Under the pieces are notes generated by a model. It saw only the letters and a list, made by a program, of their open reading frames with translations. It was not told where the DNA came from and ran no database searches. A program made the translations under genes and the position numbers. DNA of 64,000 nucleotides. It comes from Laburnicola sp. R22_1 (taxonomy: Eukaryota; Ascomycota; Dothideomycetes; Pleosporales; Didymosphaeriaceae). The stretch spans positions 496,001 through 560,000 of the forward strand of contig JACONQ010000009.1 in NCBI GenBank assembly GCA_014281115.1, written 5' to 3'. Each line of letters begins with the position of its first letter. The stretch's first letter is position 1. This document shows positions 25,050-37,300 of this stretch, piece by piece.

Positions 25050-26987
25050 AGCTCGCTACTCTAAACATATCTAATAATAGGCTATTTTTAGAGGAGGTTC
25101 TTTTATAAATAGCTACTAGGTATTGTTACTACTAGCTATATACCTACTATAGCACCTCTAATATTATTATTGCTATAGACTTAGCTAGTAAGGTACTAGT
25201 GTAGGCACGTTTTTCTAACACACCTAGAACCTAGGCTGTTCTTTTAGAATAGGGTAATATCTCTTTCTACACCCTATACTATCGCGTATATAGCTAACCT
25301 TTCTATAAAGAGAAGGCCTAACGCTAGTAGTTTCTTACTATAGATAAAGAGAAAGTACTTATAATATTCTTATAGGCAATCTATCTATATTAAGTATATA
25401 TCTTTACTAGCCTTTAGTATTACCTACTAGTAATCTACGCTAAATAAGCCTATTAAACTCCTAGGCAAAAACTAGGTTTAAGCCTTTAAGAAACGCCAGC
25501 CTAAAGTTAGAGCAAGAAGAATTAGATTAATAGACTAGAATTAGTATAAGAAGTTTATATATAGCAAGATTACAAAGTAGTTTAAGGTAATTAATAAGAT
25601 ACTAGAAGGTCTAAGTATACTGCTAGAGAATGTCTATAATATAGATAAGATAAGTGTTATACTAAGTATACTAGACTCTATTAAAGGTTTTATAGGCAAA
25701 GATAATTTACGTGGCTGTAGAGGCGCTAGTGTTAAGTAGACTATAGTAACTATGATTAGTTAGAATATAGTAGTAGGCTTAATTATAAAAAATAGCTATC
25801 TGGATGCTCTTATATATATAATAATAGACCTAGTTACCTAAACTCTAGTAGCTGCCTACTAGGCAGTTATATATAATTTAGGATCTAACTTAGTTAAGTG
25901 TATTAGTGCCAATAGTAGGTTGCTGCTTTCCCTTATTATATAGCCCTCTTCTACCTATTAAAGTAATTAGACTACGCATTTAACCCCTAGATAGTATTAT
26001 AGTTATTTACAGAATAGATATAATAACTTAAAAATTTACTTAGAGTGGCTTACGCGTATGTTTAATATCTAAACTAGAGGACTAGCTAATAGTAAACTAT
26101 AGGTGCTAATCTGCGATAGCTTTAGAACTTATAAGACTCTAGAGATTTTAGAGTTCTGCTTTAAATATACTATAATCCTATACTAACTTCTATTGTATAT
26201 CTTGTATAAGCTCTAGCTATATAATATTAGCGTCTTTGCTCCCTTAAGAATAGCCTACTATAATAAAGTTAAGCAGTTAAATAGAGGCGGCGTAGACAAG
26301 ATTAGAAAGGAGTATTTTACTTATCTATATTAGCTAGTAAGGAATAGAGCGCTAACTAAGAGGAATATTAAGGCAGTATAGACTGCTACTAGCTTGTTTC
26401 TATTTAACCTAAAGAGAGTGCTTTTAAATATACCCAAGCCGCTACTTATAGAGCTTACTATGCCTAATAGGTCTAATACTTATCCTTAAGACAAACTATT
26501 AACTCTAGTAACATCTATTATGCTAGTAATAACTAAGAGTCTTTTGTCTTTATATAATCTTATTAAAAAAGATACTTATACTTCTAAGCGTCTATAAAGG
26601 CGCGTCTAAAAGCTTGTAAGTGCCGCTTAAATATCTTTTACTAAATAATATTTTCTTTAGAATTATAACTAACTATTAGCTAAGATAAATAGCAAAGCTA
26701 AGGTTTGCTAACTCACAAAATCTATAGTCCTTAAAAAGGTAAAAGTAATAAATTTTAAGAATATTAAGAAGGTATAAGTCAAGCGTGCTACTAAAGACAA
26801 AGTAATTATAAATAAAGATAAAGAAAAGCGTAGTTATAAGTGTAAAAATTCTATACTAGAGGTTAGTAAGGCCAAAGTAATTAGCAAAGCTATAAATAAA
26901 AGTAATAGAAAGTGTGGCTATAAGCGCACAAAATCTGCTCTAGAGATTAATATAATAGAAACTAAGATAGTAAGCAAGTTATAGTAG
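25050..26987 (+). pseudogene. pogo-type DDE_1 transposase H, heavily RIPed
   Basis: Read through many stops, the plus strand shows the order of a common fungal DDE_1 transposase: an N-terminal CENP-B-like region, NVYNIDKISVILSIL (first Asp, about 25626), KDNLRGCRGASVK, a THLTPRQYYSYLQNRYNN stretch, VLICDSFRTYKTLEILEF (second Asp, about 26110), YKLQ-type then FAPLRIAYYNKVKQLNRGGV, and a long Lys-rich tail. A copia element (26993-32110) is inserted at its 3' side. TIRs were not found. Confidence 0.75.
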
Positions 26988-26992
26988 GCTCT

Positions 26993-27167
26993 TGTTAGAT
27001 TTAATGGTAAAAAATGCGATGTAGCGTCTTAATGGATAATGATTATTATGTTGTGTTCTGTTCTAACCGTGTTTAGCTAGTTCTAACTTCTTCGCTAGTG
27101 TGCTAAGCTAGGTAGTCCCTGCTCGATTGTACAGATCTAACCTCACCACAGCTCGTTCTATCTAACA
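26993..27167 (-). repeat. copia 3' LTR
   Basis: Starts TGTTAGATTTAATGG and ends CTATCTAACA on the plus strand. On the minus strand the bases just upstream (CTAAGGGAGTG) are a plausible polypurine tract. Less RIPed than its partner at 31936-32110. Confidence 0.9.
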
Positions 27168-27229
27168 CACTCCCTTAGCTTGGAAACTCTTCAAGCTGGT
27201 ACTTATGCGATTGTGAGGTCTTCAAGTTG

Positions 27230-30200
27230 CTCTTAAATCTCCTTAAGAGGTACAGTATTCGTTACCTCCTTAGTCTCCATATTGACTAATCTAAGTTGTT
27301 GGAGGAAATCCTCCCACTTGCTCCTAGGGAGTACCTTTGTAAGGCCGTTGGCGATTATATCTACTAACTGTACATACTCCACCTCAATCCTGCCCTTAGA
27401 TACTTCTTATTAGATCTAGTAGTTATAGATGTCCACATAACAAAGCTTGGTTTAAAGGCGGGAAACCTCCTTAGTTACTAAGCGTATAGTTTGTTTATTG
27501 TTGCACTAAATAGTGATAGTGCGCGCGTCTAGTTTGATCTGAAGTTCGCGGAGTAGTCTTAAGACGAAGAGTGCTTCTTTAGCTACCTAAGAAAGAGCTA
27601 GCAGTTTGGCCTTAGTAGTTAATGTTGTTACAGTATTTTGTTTGTTAGCCTTCTAGACGATAAGTCTGCTAAAGAGTTTAATAGCGTAGTCTTAGGAGCT
27701 CTTATAGTCTATTATGTTATTAGCAAAGGATATGTCGCTTGCAATCTAAAGTCTAGTGTTACCTCCAAGCTATAGGGCTCGCTGCTTTGTGCTTTAAAGG
27801 TATAGGAGAACTCAGTCTACTATATCTTAGTAATTAGGCCCTAGGTTTAATAGAAATTAAGCTTGTTATAAAGTTACAAAGGCAATATCTAGCCTTGTAG
27901 TGACTATAGTAAAGAGCAATAATCTAATCTTATGTTGAAATTTGTTAATCTTAGTTGGCATTGCCAACCCCTTCCTTGGCCATAATTTAATCGCTGCTAT
28001 AGGAGTGTTATGTCGAATGTCCGTTCTGTCTGCTAATCGGCTAATCTTGTCCAAGTAGGCAGCTTGTGACAGTTAAATCTTGCAGTTTGTTTAGTCCCGT
28101 ACAACTTCTATGCTAAGGAACCATTAGAGGTCGTTTCCTCTAGTGAAAGTATACTTATCTTGTAAGCTCTTAATTGCTTGTTAAGCTTCTTCTTCTTTCT
28201 CCTTATAATACGCAAGTATAATGTTGTCTACGTAGAAGAATATAATAACTCCATTCTTAATTAGGCAGTATAGCTTGTAAGGTACTGTCTAGAAGCCTAG
28301 TGCTTTAAGCGTTATTGTGAATTCTTTCTGCTAGAGGAGTGGTGAAATGCGAAGGCTGTATAGTGCCTTATTTACTTGCAGTATTGTTCTAGGCTTTTAA
28401 TAGCCCTAAGGCATTTTTATATAAACCTCTCAATCCACTATTACGTAGACAAACGTATTTGTTATGTCGTATTGCTTGAGCTCCATATTATAGTAAGCTG
28501 CTATTGCCATTATTATTTAGAATAACTGGCTAGCAAGCGTGGCTATGTAAGTGTCTTACAAGGTAATGTTGCGTTATTAATCGCCTCGAACGACTAGTCG
28601 CGCCTTGCACTTTAGCAAGCGATAGTGCTTATTAAGTTTATAGGTGTATACCCACATACAGTTAAGAATCTATTATCCTATTAGTTTAATCTTCTTTAAT
28701 AGTATTTCTAACTATAATTTCATCTCTTAGTAGCTTGCGAGGTGCACTTGTTTAGCCTCTTAGAACATCTCGCCCATTAGATAATCCTTAAGCTTGGTCC
28801 GACACATTAGTAGAGGTGAAAGTTAACTTTAATAGGGCTTTAAGCCTTTAGCGAGCATTCTTATTATCTTTGCCTTATCTATAACTTCTCCTCTGTATTT
28901 TCCAATATAGCTGGCTTGAGTTCCCGCTATAAAAGCTGCTGCCTAGGGGACAGTTGTTGAGAACGTTTGTTGCGTTAGACTTGTTTAGTCTCTAGCCATT
29001 AACCGTACAAGTAACGCTATAGGTGGCGGTGTTATTAGAGAAGTCAGGTAGCTATCCCTAATCTTCCTTCCTTAATAGTAGCCTAGTGGATCTGCTTTGT
29101 CTTGTTGTTCTAACAAATCTACAGCGGCTTCATCCTCATAAAAGAAGTCTGTCTGTAGTTGTTAGGTAGAAGTTAGTAGCTTAATAGTTCTTACATATGT
29201 TGCTATTTCTTAAAGCGTGCTGTGCATAAGACTGTCTATAAGGTCCTTAACCCTTTTATTAAATACTAACTCTTTGTCGAAGACAATGTCTTAGATGCTT
29301 ATTATCTTGCCAAGCGATAGTATCTATATTTGGTAGATGTTTAATAATTAGTATCTAACTAGATAACTAATTTATGCCTTTGGATCAAGGCGTTATAGGC
29401 GTAATTTATCTTAGTAAGTATTATTAGTTATTGCAAATGCCTTGCAGCCATACACCTTTAGATAGGCGAGGTTGGGTTTTTGTAGTAAAGTGATAATCCT
29501 ATTACTAAACGCAACTTGTGTAAAGAATATCTTATATAGCGTTTTCTAGTTATTCGCATAATTCGGTGTTTAATTGTAGAGGTATACTACGGCTCTTATT
29601 ACTTTAGGCCACAGTTCCTAGGATAGGTTGGCATTAAGTCACATTGCACGCGATTTCTCTTTATTTACACCCTCTAAGTGTTTAGCACCTCTATTTTAAG
29701 CTTGTGTATTTAGGGCAGAAGGCTTAATAGTAATTCCTTGTGATGCTAACTAGCGCTCGATTTCCAGTTTTACTATCGTGATCTTGTTGTTCGCTTTAAT
29801 AACCTTAACTGTAATATTGTAATAGTTTTTAAGGAAAAGAAAGAAGTTTAATAGAACTTAAATAATCGACTTTACTAGTCGATTGTCTTTAAAATAAAAG
29901 TCCTATTGCAGGCCTAAGTACCTATTAGTGATAAGTATCTAGCTCCTTTCGCTAGTGCTACTTTGCGCCTTATAGGTATAAAAGTCGATAGCTAGTCTTT
30001 CTCCTAGTCTATTATTATTAATTCGCGGTGCTTGGCTAATTTGTCGCTAAATCTTTGCTTTCCTACAGGAGTTGCATTAAACTATTGTAACTCCCTTAAC
30101 TTGCACCCCTTTAGCTTACTGCATAAGATGTTTAATAGCTGCTAGTCTAGGGTGTTCTAGTCTCTTATGCTATAATTTAGCTAATAATTGTAGTGCCCTT

Positions 30201-31930
30201 TGTCGTAATATATTTTGCAAATGTGATTAAAGTGGGTGTATCGAATTATACTAAGTACCTATTCTATTATCTTAGATAGTTTTGTGATAACTTTATTATC
30301 TAGTCCTGTTAGCGTAGTTAGGTCCGTAGCGTATCCCACCAGATTCCTTATATCTTAGTAGTTCAAATACCTAGGATGCATAGAAGGTCTGGACAGATAG
30401 CCACATTAGTAGAATTATACTCAAGTTTCCATATTAACCTCTTAGTGTTAAGTTAATAGAGCCGTAGCCTTTTATCCATATCTTTATATTCCTAGCCTAT
30501 ATATAATCTTCGGACGTAGGTAGACAGAAGTTATAGATACGGTCAGGGTTGTTTATAATGTGGCAAGTTAATCCTAAATTAAGAATAAATAAGCGCTTTA
30601 GTAGGTAATTAGACACTTTTGTTCCTATTGGCGCTGATATAAACGCAGCGTTAACGTTTAATATTCTCTGCCCCTCTAGTTAGTCCTTAGGAGACTTAAG
30701 AATCTTAGGTATGGGCGTGTGTGATTGTTTAATAATTAGTGTTCGTAATTAGGTTCTACTTTGTCTGCACCAGATTAGCCCTTAGAAAGTTGCGTTGTTC
30801 TTACGCTTAAAGTTAATAAGCTTATTTATAATCTTATTAGGTTTCCACCACTTGGGAGCTTTGTCTAGGTTGATATAATAGCAGTCCCTAATACTATAGT
30901 ATTGTCTATAGGCAGGGCATTTTGCTCCTCCTATTATAGCTGGCTCTTAATCTAAAGGCCGCTTGAGCTTAACATCTTTCTTGTCAGCTGTACGTTAATT
31001 ACGGAGTCTGCCCCAGTTTTGGTTAGATGGCGCGCTTTCGGCATAAGAGGCGTTCCTGTCATTGCCCTAGGTAATTGCACTACCTTTAGCGAGAAATAAT
31101 GCATTATTAGTTACAAAAGCTGCTTTGTGCTTCCCTAATCTAAGGGGATAGTTTGTTATTATGTGTTCTTAGAAGCGTTTTATTATCTCTTTCTGGCTTA
31201 TGCTAGTTGTAAATTGACTATTATCTTAAAAGTTTGTAGACTATATAGGAGCAACTTTGTTTATAGCTACTAGAAAGTCTTTTGTAATCATATTTAATTA
31301 TAATAGCTTGGCGACTTAATATGTCTCCGCCTTAGTGACTGCTTAGTCATACTCTACTGGCCATGTGTTCTATTGCGACGCGCTCCTTATTAGCCTTAGT
31401 AAGGCAAGATATTACTTGCAAGCTCGTTCTTATTCAATTTATTTGTTAACTCTAACTATTAGTTGTAGGTCTGTAATCTATTGTCGCAGTGGCTTCTCTA
31501 GTAGGCAGCACGTGCGCAACAGATGTGGGGATATAGTTAACTAGATAAATGCCACAATGTGTTAGAGGCTTGCTTGTTCCTTCTTAAAGTCATGCTGGTT
31601 GTTCTTGTATTGTTTGATAAGAATCTTATAATATTTAAGGTCTTCCTTAAACGCCTTCTGTCTATTTGCTAACAGCGCGGTCGGTCTTATTAGGATTTCG
31701 ACGTTCGCGGCTGGTGTGTAATTAGCAACTACCAGAGCTCTAACAACTACTAGTCTTAATATTAGCGGGACTATTAACTTTAGATTAATCTTATCCCAGA
31801 TGTTGTAGACAACGCATCTCTCCTACAGCTGCGTTATCTATTCCATATAGTTGGTATGATTCCTTAGCGTTACTATAGGATCGCGGTATAGTTGTTGCGC
31901 CATTTCGTATTAGTTAAGGTAGTGAGACTC
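27230..31930 (-). pseudogene. copia gag-pol, inactivated
   Basis: Minus-strand frames contain GVIIFFYVDNIILAYYK near 28220 (copia reverse transcriptase YVDD box with Asp changed to Asn) and a copia RNase H further on (about 27380-27700) with TKAKLLALS and the nucleotide-binding CNNKQTIRLVTKE. RNase H lies last before the 3' LTR, as in Ty1/copia order. Higher coordinates should hold integrase, protease and gag but are too mutated to delimit. RIP is moderate: one fragment of 62 codons (27866-28054) is still open. Confidence 0.75.
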
Positions 31931-31935
31931 TTAAT

Positions 31936-32110
31936 TGTCAAATTTAATAGTAAAAAATGTGATATAGCGTCTTAATAGATAATAATTATTGTGTTGTGTT
32001 CTATTCTAACCGTGTTTAACTAGTTCTAACTTCTTTGCTAGTGTGCCAAGCTAGGTAGTCCCTGCTCGATTGTACAGATCTAACCTCACCACAGCTCGTT
32101 CTATCTGACA
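31936..32110 (-). repeat. copia 5' LTR
   Basis: Plus strand begins TGTCAAATTTAATAG and ends CTATCTGACA. Its downstream half is nearly identical to the partner LTR; differences cluster in the first 70 bp and are mostly G-to-A. Confidence 0.9.
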
Positions 32111-32115
32111 GCTCT

Positions 32116-32754
32116 AGTAGCAAAAATATATTAATATAAATTATTTAGCGTAACGTCTCTAAAGATAATTGCTAGAAAAGGTGTTTATTAGTGCTACTCT
32201 AAAATGGATTTAACTATAGCTTAAGTATAGCTATAAGCCTTTTAGCTATAAGCTAACTATGTATAGCTTATAGTAGCGTAGTATTTAGCACTATCTAAAT
32301 ATAGTTCTCGCTTTAATTAGAAGTACTAATTAGGGTAGCAATAGCATATAAGATTCTCTACTATATTAACACAAAAGACTAATACAACTCTATAATATTA
32401 TTAAAATATTCTAAGGCTTATACTAAAATATGGCTTTGCCTTATAGTAGTGCAAGTAATATAGCGCAGCTATAGTAGAGAAATATCTATTTAAGATAAGA
32501 AAGGTCTCCTTATAAATTAGGCGTAAAAATAGCCATATAAAGATAATTTAGTAGTAGGAATGGGTGTATACGTTTGTAAGTAGCTAAAGTTTAGAACCTA
32601 ATAAGAGTATTAAGTATTTTAAGATATGTGTATTATAAAGTATACTTAAAGTTAAAGTACCCCTTACTTTTTGCAGTATAGGAGATTTTGCGTAACTTAG
32701 GGAGGGACGTTAACTATAGGCAGCCTAATTATAGTCTAAAGGGTTTCTAATAAG
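32116..32754. other. RIP-mutated DNA, probable end of element H
   Basis: TpA-rich with no open frame. By position it is the displaced 3' part of element H after the copia insertion. No TIR was recognised. Confidence 0.35.
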
Positions 32755-34110
32755 AGTATATATAATATTTATATAAACTTTTTCTTATATAAACTTCTCT
32801 CTAGCTATTTAGTATATAGTTATTGCGTTCTACCTCTTTAGGGTGTCTTAAGTTGCTACACTACTATGCGAATAAGTTCTACCCTATTTATTTAAGTTAG
32901 AATAAAAACACTACTAATAAACTTTTCTTTTATATAAACTTCTTTTATATAAACTTCTCTTTTATAAACTTCTCTTTTTATAAACTTTTGTCTAGCTAGT
33001 TAGTGTACAGTTATTATATTCTGCCTCTTTAGAGCGTCTTAAGTTGCCACGCTACTACGCGAATAAGTTCTACCCTATCTATTTAAGTTAGAATAAAAAT
33101 ACTACTAATAAACTTTTTTATATGAATTTCTTTTTATATAAACTTTTCTTTTATATAAACTTTTCTTTTATATAAACTTTTCTTTTATATAAACTTCTCT
33201 CTTATATAAACTTCTCTCTAGCTATTTAGTGTATAGTTATTACGTTCTGCCCCTTTAGGGCGTCTTAAGTTGCCACGCTATCACGCGAATAAGTTCTACC
33301 CTATTTGTTTAAGTTAGGATAAAAATACTACTAGTAAACTTTTTTTATATAAACTTTTCTTTTATATAAACTTTTCTTTTATATAAACTTTTCTTTTATA
33401 TAAACTTTTCTTTTATATAAACTTTTCTTTTATATAAACTTTTCTTTTATATAAACTTTTCTTTTATATAAACTTTTCTTTTATATAAACTTTTCTTTTA
33501 TATAAACTTTTCTTTTATATAAACTTTTCTTTTATTTAAACTTTTCTTTTATATAAACTTTTCTTTTATATAAACTTTTTTATATAAACTTCTCTCTTAT
33601 ATAAACTTCTCTCTTATATAAACTTCTCTCTTATATAAACTTCTCTCTTATATAAACTTCTCTCTTATATAAACTTCTCTCTTATATAAACTTCTCTTTA
33701 GCTATTTAGTTTATAGTTATTGCGTTCTGCCCCTTTAGGGCGTCTTAAGTTGCCACGCTGCTGCGTAAATAAGTTCTATCCTATCTATTCAAGTTAGGAC
33801 AAAAATACTACTAATAAAACTTTCTCTTATATAAACTTTTTTTATATAAACTTCTCTTTTTATAAACCTTTTTTATATAAACTTCTTTTTTATATAAAGT
33901 TCTCTCTAGCTATTTAGTGTATAGTTATTGCGTTCTGCCCCTTTAGGGCGTCTTAAGTTGCCACCCTACTACGCGAATAAGTTCTACCCTATTTATTTAA
34001 GTTAGAATAAAAATACTACTAATAAACTTTTCTCTTGTATAAACTTCTTTTTATATAAACTTTTCTTTTATATAAACTTCTCTTTTATATAAACTTTTTT
34101 AACTAAGAGC
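32755..34110. repeat. minisatellite with higher-order units
   Basis: A 17-bp unit (CTTTTATATAAACTTTT and variants with TCTCTC) is tandemly repeated, most densely at 33345-33690. It is interrupted by five copies of a unique unit of about 125 bp (near 32810, 32993, 33225, 33697 and 33903) containing GCGTCTTAAGTTGCCAC and AATAAGTTCTACCCTAT. Between copies the 17-mer run varies from about 60 to 350 bp. No coding potential. Confidence 0.93.
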
Positions 34111-34125
34111 ATACCTTCTATATAT

Positions 34126-34364
34126 GTAGCGTTAATTCTATCTATGGGTAGGACGACAAAGGCTTTTATCTTAAATAACATAACAAAAAAAGTAGAGCCC
34201 CCTACTTAGTAATTAAAAAGAGCGTAAAAAGGTAATTAGGCACAAAAAAAGCGCGTTCAAACTGCTAAGCGAGCTTAGTAGTCTTGGCACGAGGCTCCTA
34301 TAAGCAAAATTTTCATAAAGAGGCCACTTAGAACTTTAGGAGATAAAACTTAGGCGCAGCCACA
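34126..34364 (+). mobile_element. SINE-like element, copy 2 (RIPed)
   Basis: Same sequence as 58394-58625 with CpA/TpG sites turned into TpA. It starts GTAGCGTTAATTC and ends near GGCGCAGCCACA. No clear target duplication remains. It directly follows the minisatellite. Confidence 0.75.
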
Positions 34365-34371
34365 CTATAAG

Positions 34372-37300
34372 CTATCTCCTTTACCATCCTAATTATCGCA
34401 AATAATACAAGTCAACATATTAATAGGTACATACTACTATGCTTATAAGTAGGATAAGAGTAATACGTACTAGATATACGTTTATTACTTTATTGCCGCA
34501 TTATTAAGGTTGTCCTAGATAAAGCCCCCACTATTACTCTACGCCCTACTATCTATCCAGATATTAATATTATTTCTAAAGAAGTACTCGCTGTTGCCAA
34601 AGAGTATACGCCGCAGTTTTACGCTACTGCCACTAATATGGCTACGCTAGAGTTCTATTCTATCTATAAAATGCTTATCTAGCACAAGGGATAAGTATAC
34701 TTAACTATTTATAAGGCCATCCTTATATACTAGTTAGGCTAGCAGCTAGTCTAGTTTGCAAAGGATAGCAACGCTATATTCCTACTCTAGTAGACGCAAT
34801 TACTCCTTATTAGTACTAGAATCCTCTAGTAGAGAACGCAAAAGGAGGACGATAAGATCTTTCTTAATAAGCTCTAGTGTAGCGAGAGCGTTGCATAAAT
34901 CCGCGAGATCCTCCTGGCTATTATTACTATTAAGTTAGCTACCTTCTATATATATATTACTGATCTTAAACATAGTAATATTTAAATATATATTCCTATA
35001 CAGTAAGACACCTAGTATAGCAAGATAAATAAAAGATACTTTAACTTTTAGCAGCTATAAAGACTATACGTATAGTAAATATTACTATAAATTTATAAAA
35101 ATAATCTGCTATAGCTAATTCTAAATATCTGTAACTAACTCTTCTATAGAAATTTTATTTGTAATATTACCTTTGCGCCTAATTTATAAAGCGCCTTCTT
35201 TTATAATATAATAGACTTTCTATTCTATAGCACTACCACTACGTCTTTTTCACTCTAGATTTTTATAAAGCGGCCTTATACTAGCCTTAAAATCTTACTC
35301 TAATACTAGTAAGTTATCTTTAGCCTTATACACGCTATTATAGGTAAATTTATATAAGGTTACTATAATAATTAGTACCTTTAGTAAAAGCAAGTACTAA
35401 TTCTATCTAGTATAGAATAATTCTATATATCTTATTTTATTATTAGAGTGTAATATATCTATAGTAATAGTTAGGCCTATAGCTATGTAGCGCTATTGCT
35501 AAGCGCTACAGGATATTATAAATCTAATTTTAGATTAGAAGTAGAGTAAGGACTTTGCTAAAGGCAGCCCTAGCGCTTATTTAAGTTAATAAACCTATTT
35601 AGTATTAAAATAACTAAACTGTAAATAGCTTCTACTATAACTATTAACTTTAAAATCTACTCTAATAACTAACTACGTATACTTTAGTAGCTTTTATAAT
35701 ATTTATTATATTACTCTTAAGCCCTATAGACTACTATTAATCTCTCCGCTAACTAAATACAAGACTCGCTTAAGCCCTATTATATCCTCGCGCTTTCTAG
35801 GCATATTATAGCTACAATATATACTAAGCGATAGCTAGATAGCTTAAATAAAGTAGATAGGTATTAGATATTATAAATATGCTAGTAGATACTAGCTATT
35901 AGCGTAATAAGCTAGAAAATACTAAGATTACAGCCTTTATTCTAGCAAGTAAATTAAGTATTACTACTAAAAAGCTATAGTTATAAGTATATATAAAGGT
36001 AAAAAGATATTATATATATTAGTAATATAGCTATTATATAGTATATAATAAATAGCTTATATAAGTACTATAATCTTTAGCACTATATAGAGGTGCTTAT
36101 ATTTAACTCATATAGCCTAAGAGAAGCTTAGGTTATAAAAAGCTTATAAGATATAAGTAAATAAAGTAGAGATTTAGGATAAAGAAGTGTAGAGCTAACT
36201 ACTAAGTTTTAGGCTATTTTTATTAAAAATTATATCTAATAGTGGTTATGCTTCGCAAGCTGTAATACTATTTATAGTTATTTTCTATTCTCGTTTTCTT
36301 ATTAGTATATTATTATCTTTTATATAAGAGTGTGGCTAGAGTAGGTTAGTCGCCCTCCCTATAAATAGTAGTAATATAACGCTTTTGCTGGCACCTTTAT
36401 ACTAATAAATTAAATCTAAGTTATAATTTACCTAAGTACTTTATATATATAACTTTCTTTTATTACTAATAATTTCTTATACTATTTACTAAATAGAATA
36501 TATAAGTAGTAAAGTATAATTCTAATTATATATAAGGCCTATAGGTTATAAATATAAGAATAACTCTAACTATACTATATCTTTTACCTTAGAGATAAGT
36601 AGTACTTAAAGTACGCTACTATAGTAGAATGTTTAGAACTAAGTATATATTAGTATTTTCTACTTATCCTTTTATAAATTATTAAAGTAGCTTTTATTAT
36701 TACTATTAAAAGAAAGGCCAGATACTATATACTAGTTAGTATATTAGAATGCTTTTTTCCTAGCACTTTTTTTTATTCTCTAGCGCTTACTAGTGTATTT
36801 TCTATACTACTTTATACTTTCTCTAATACTATAGTACTAATACTAGATTGCTTATACTAGTTAATATATCTAGGTAGTTTTTTCTTAGTGCCTTCTTTCT
36901 TTTCTTTAGTCCTTACTAGTCTAATTTCTCTACTATTTTATACTTCTCTTAAAGATATAGTACTAACACTAAGTTACTAATACTAGCTAGTGTATTAAAA
37001 TACTTTTTTCTAAGCACTTTCTTATATATGTCTAGCGCTTATTAGTTTAGCTTTTTAAAATACTATAGTTTTTTTGGCGACTAAGAGGTTTCTAATAAAA
37101 ATATTATAATAATAGCAGATATCCCTCCTACTATTATATACACAGAAAAGCGTTTCACTATAATACTATAGCACTAATACTAGATTACTTATAAAAATTA
37201 AAGTATTAGGATACTTTTTTTCTAGCACTTTTTTTTCTCTTTAGTGCTAGCTAGTATATCTACTCTACTATCTTACACTTTCTCTAATATAGTAATACTA

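Larger units (their letters stand above)
26993..32110 (-). mobile_element. complete Ty1/copia element with 175-bp LTRs
   Basis: Both LTRs are 175 bp, begin TGT and end ACA. A perfect 5-bp target duplication GCTCT lies at 26988-26992 and 32111-32115. Differences between the LTRs are mainly CpA/TpG-to-TpA type, so RIP explains much of their divergence. The element is transcribed on the minus strand and lies inside or just behind transposase H. Confidence 0.92.

Noticed and set aside
34756..34938. 60-codon Ser/Arg-rich frame
   Set aside because: Chance opening in RIPed DNA; a different frame gives a longer, more protein-like reading.
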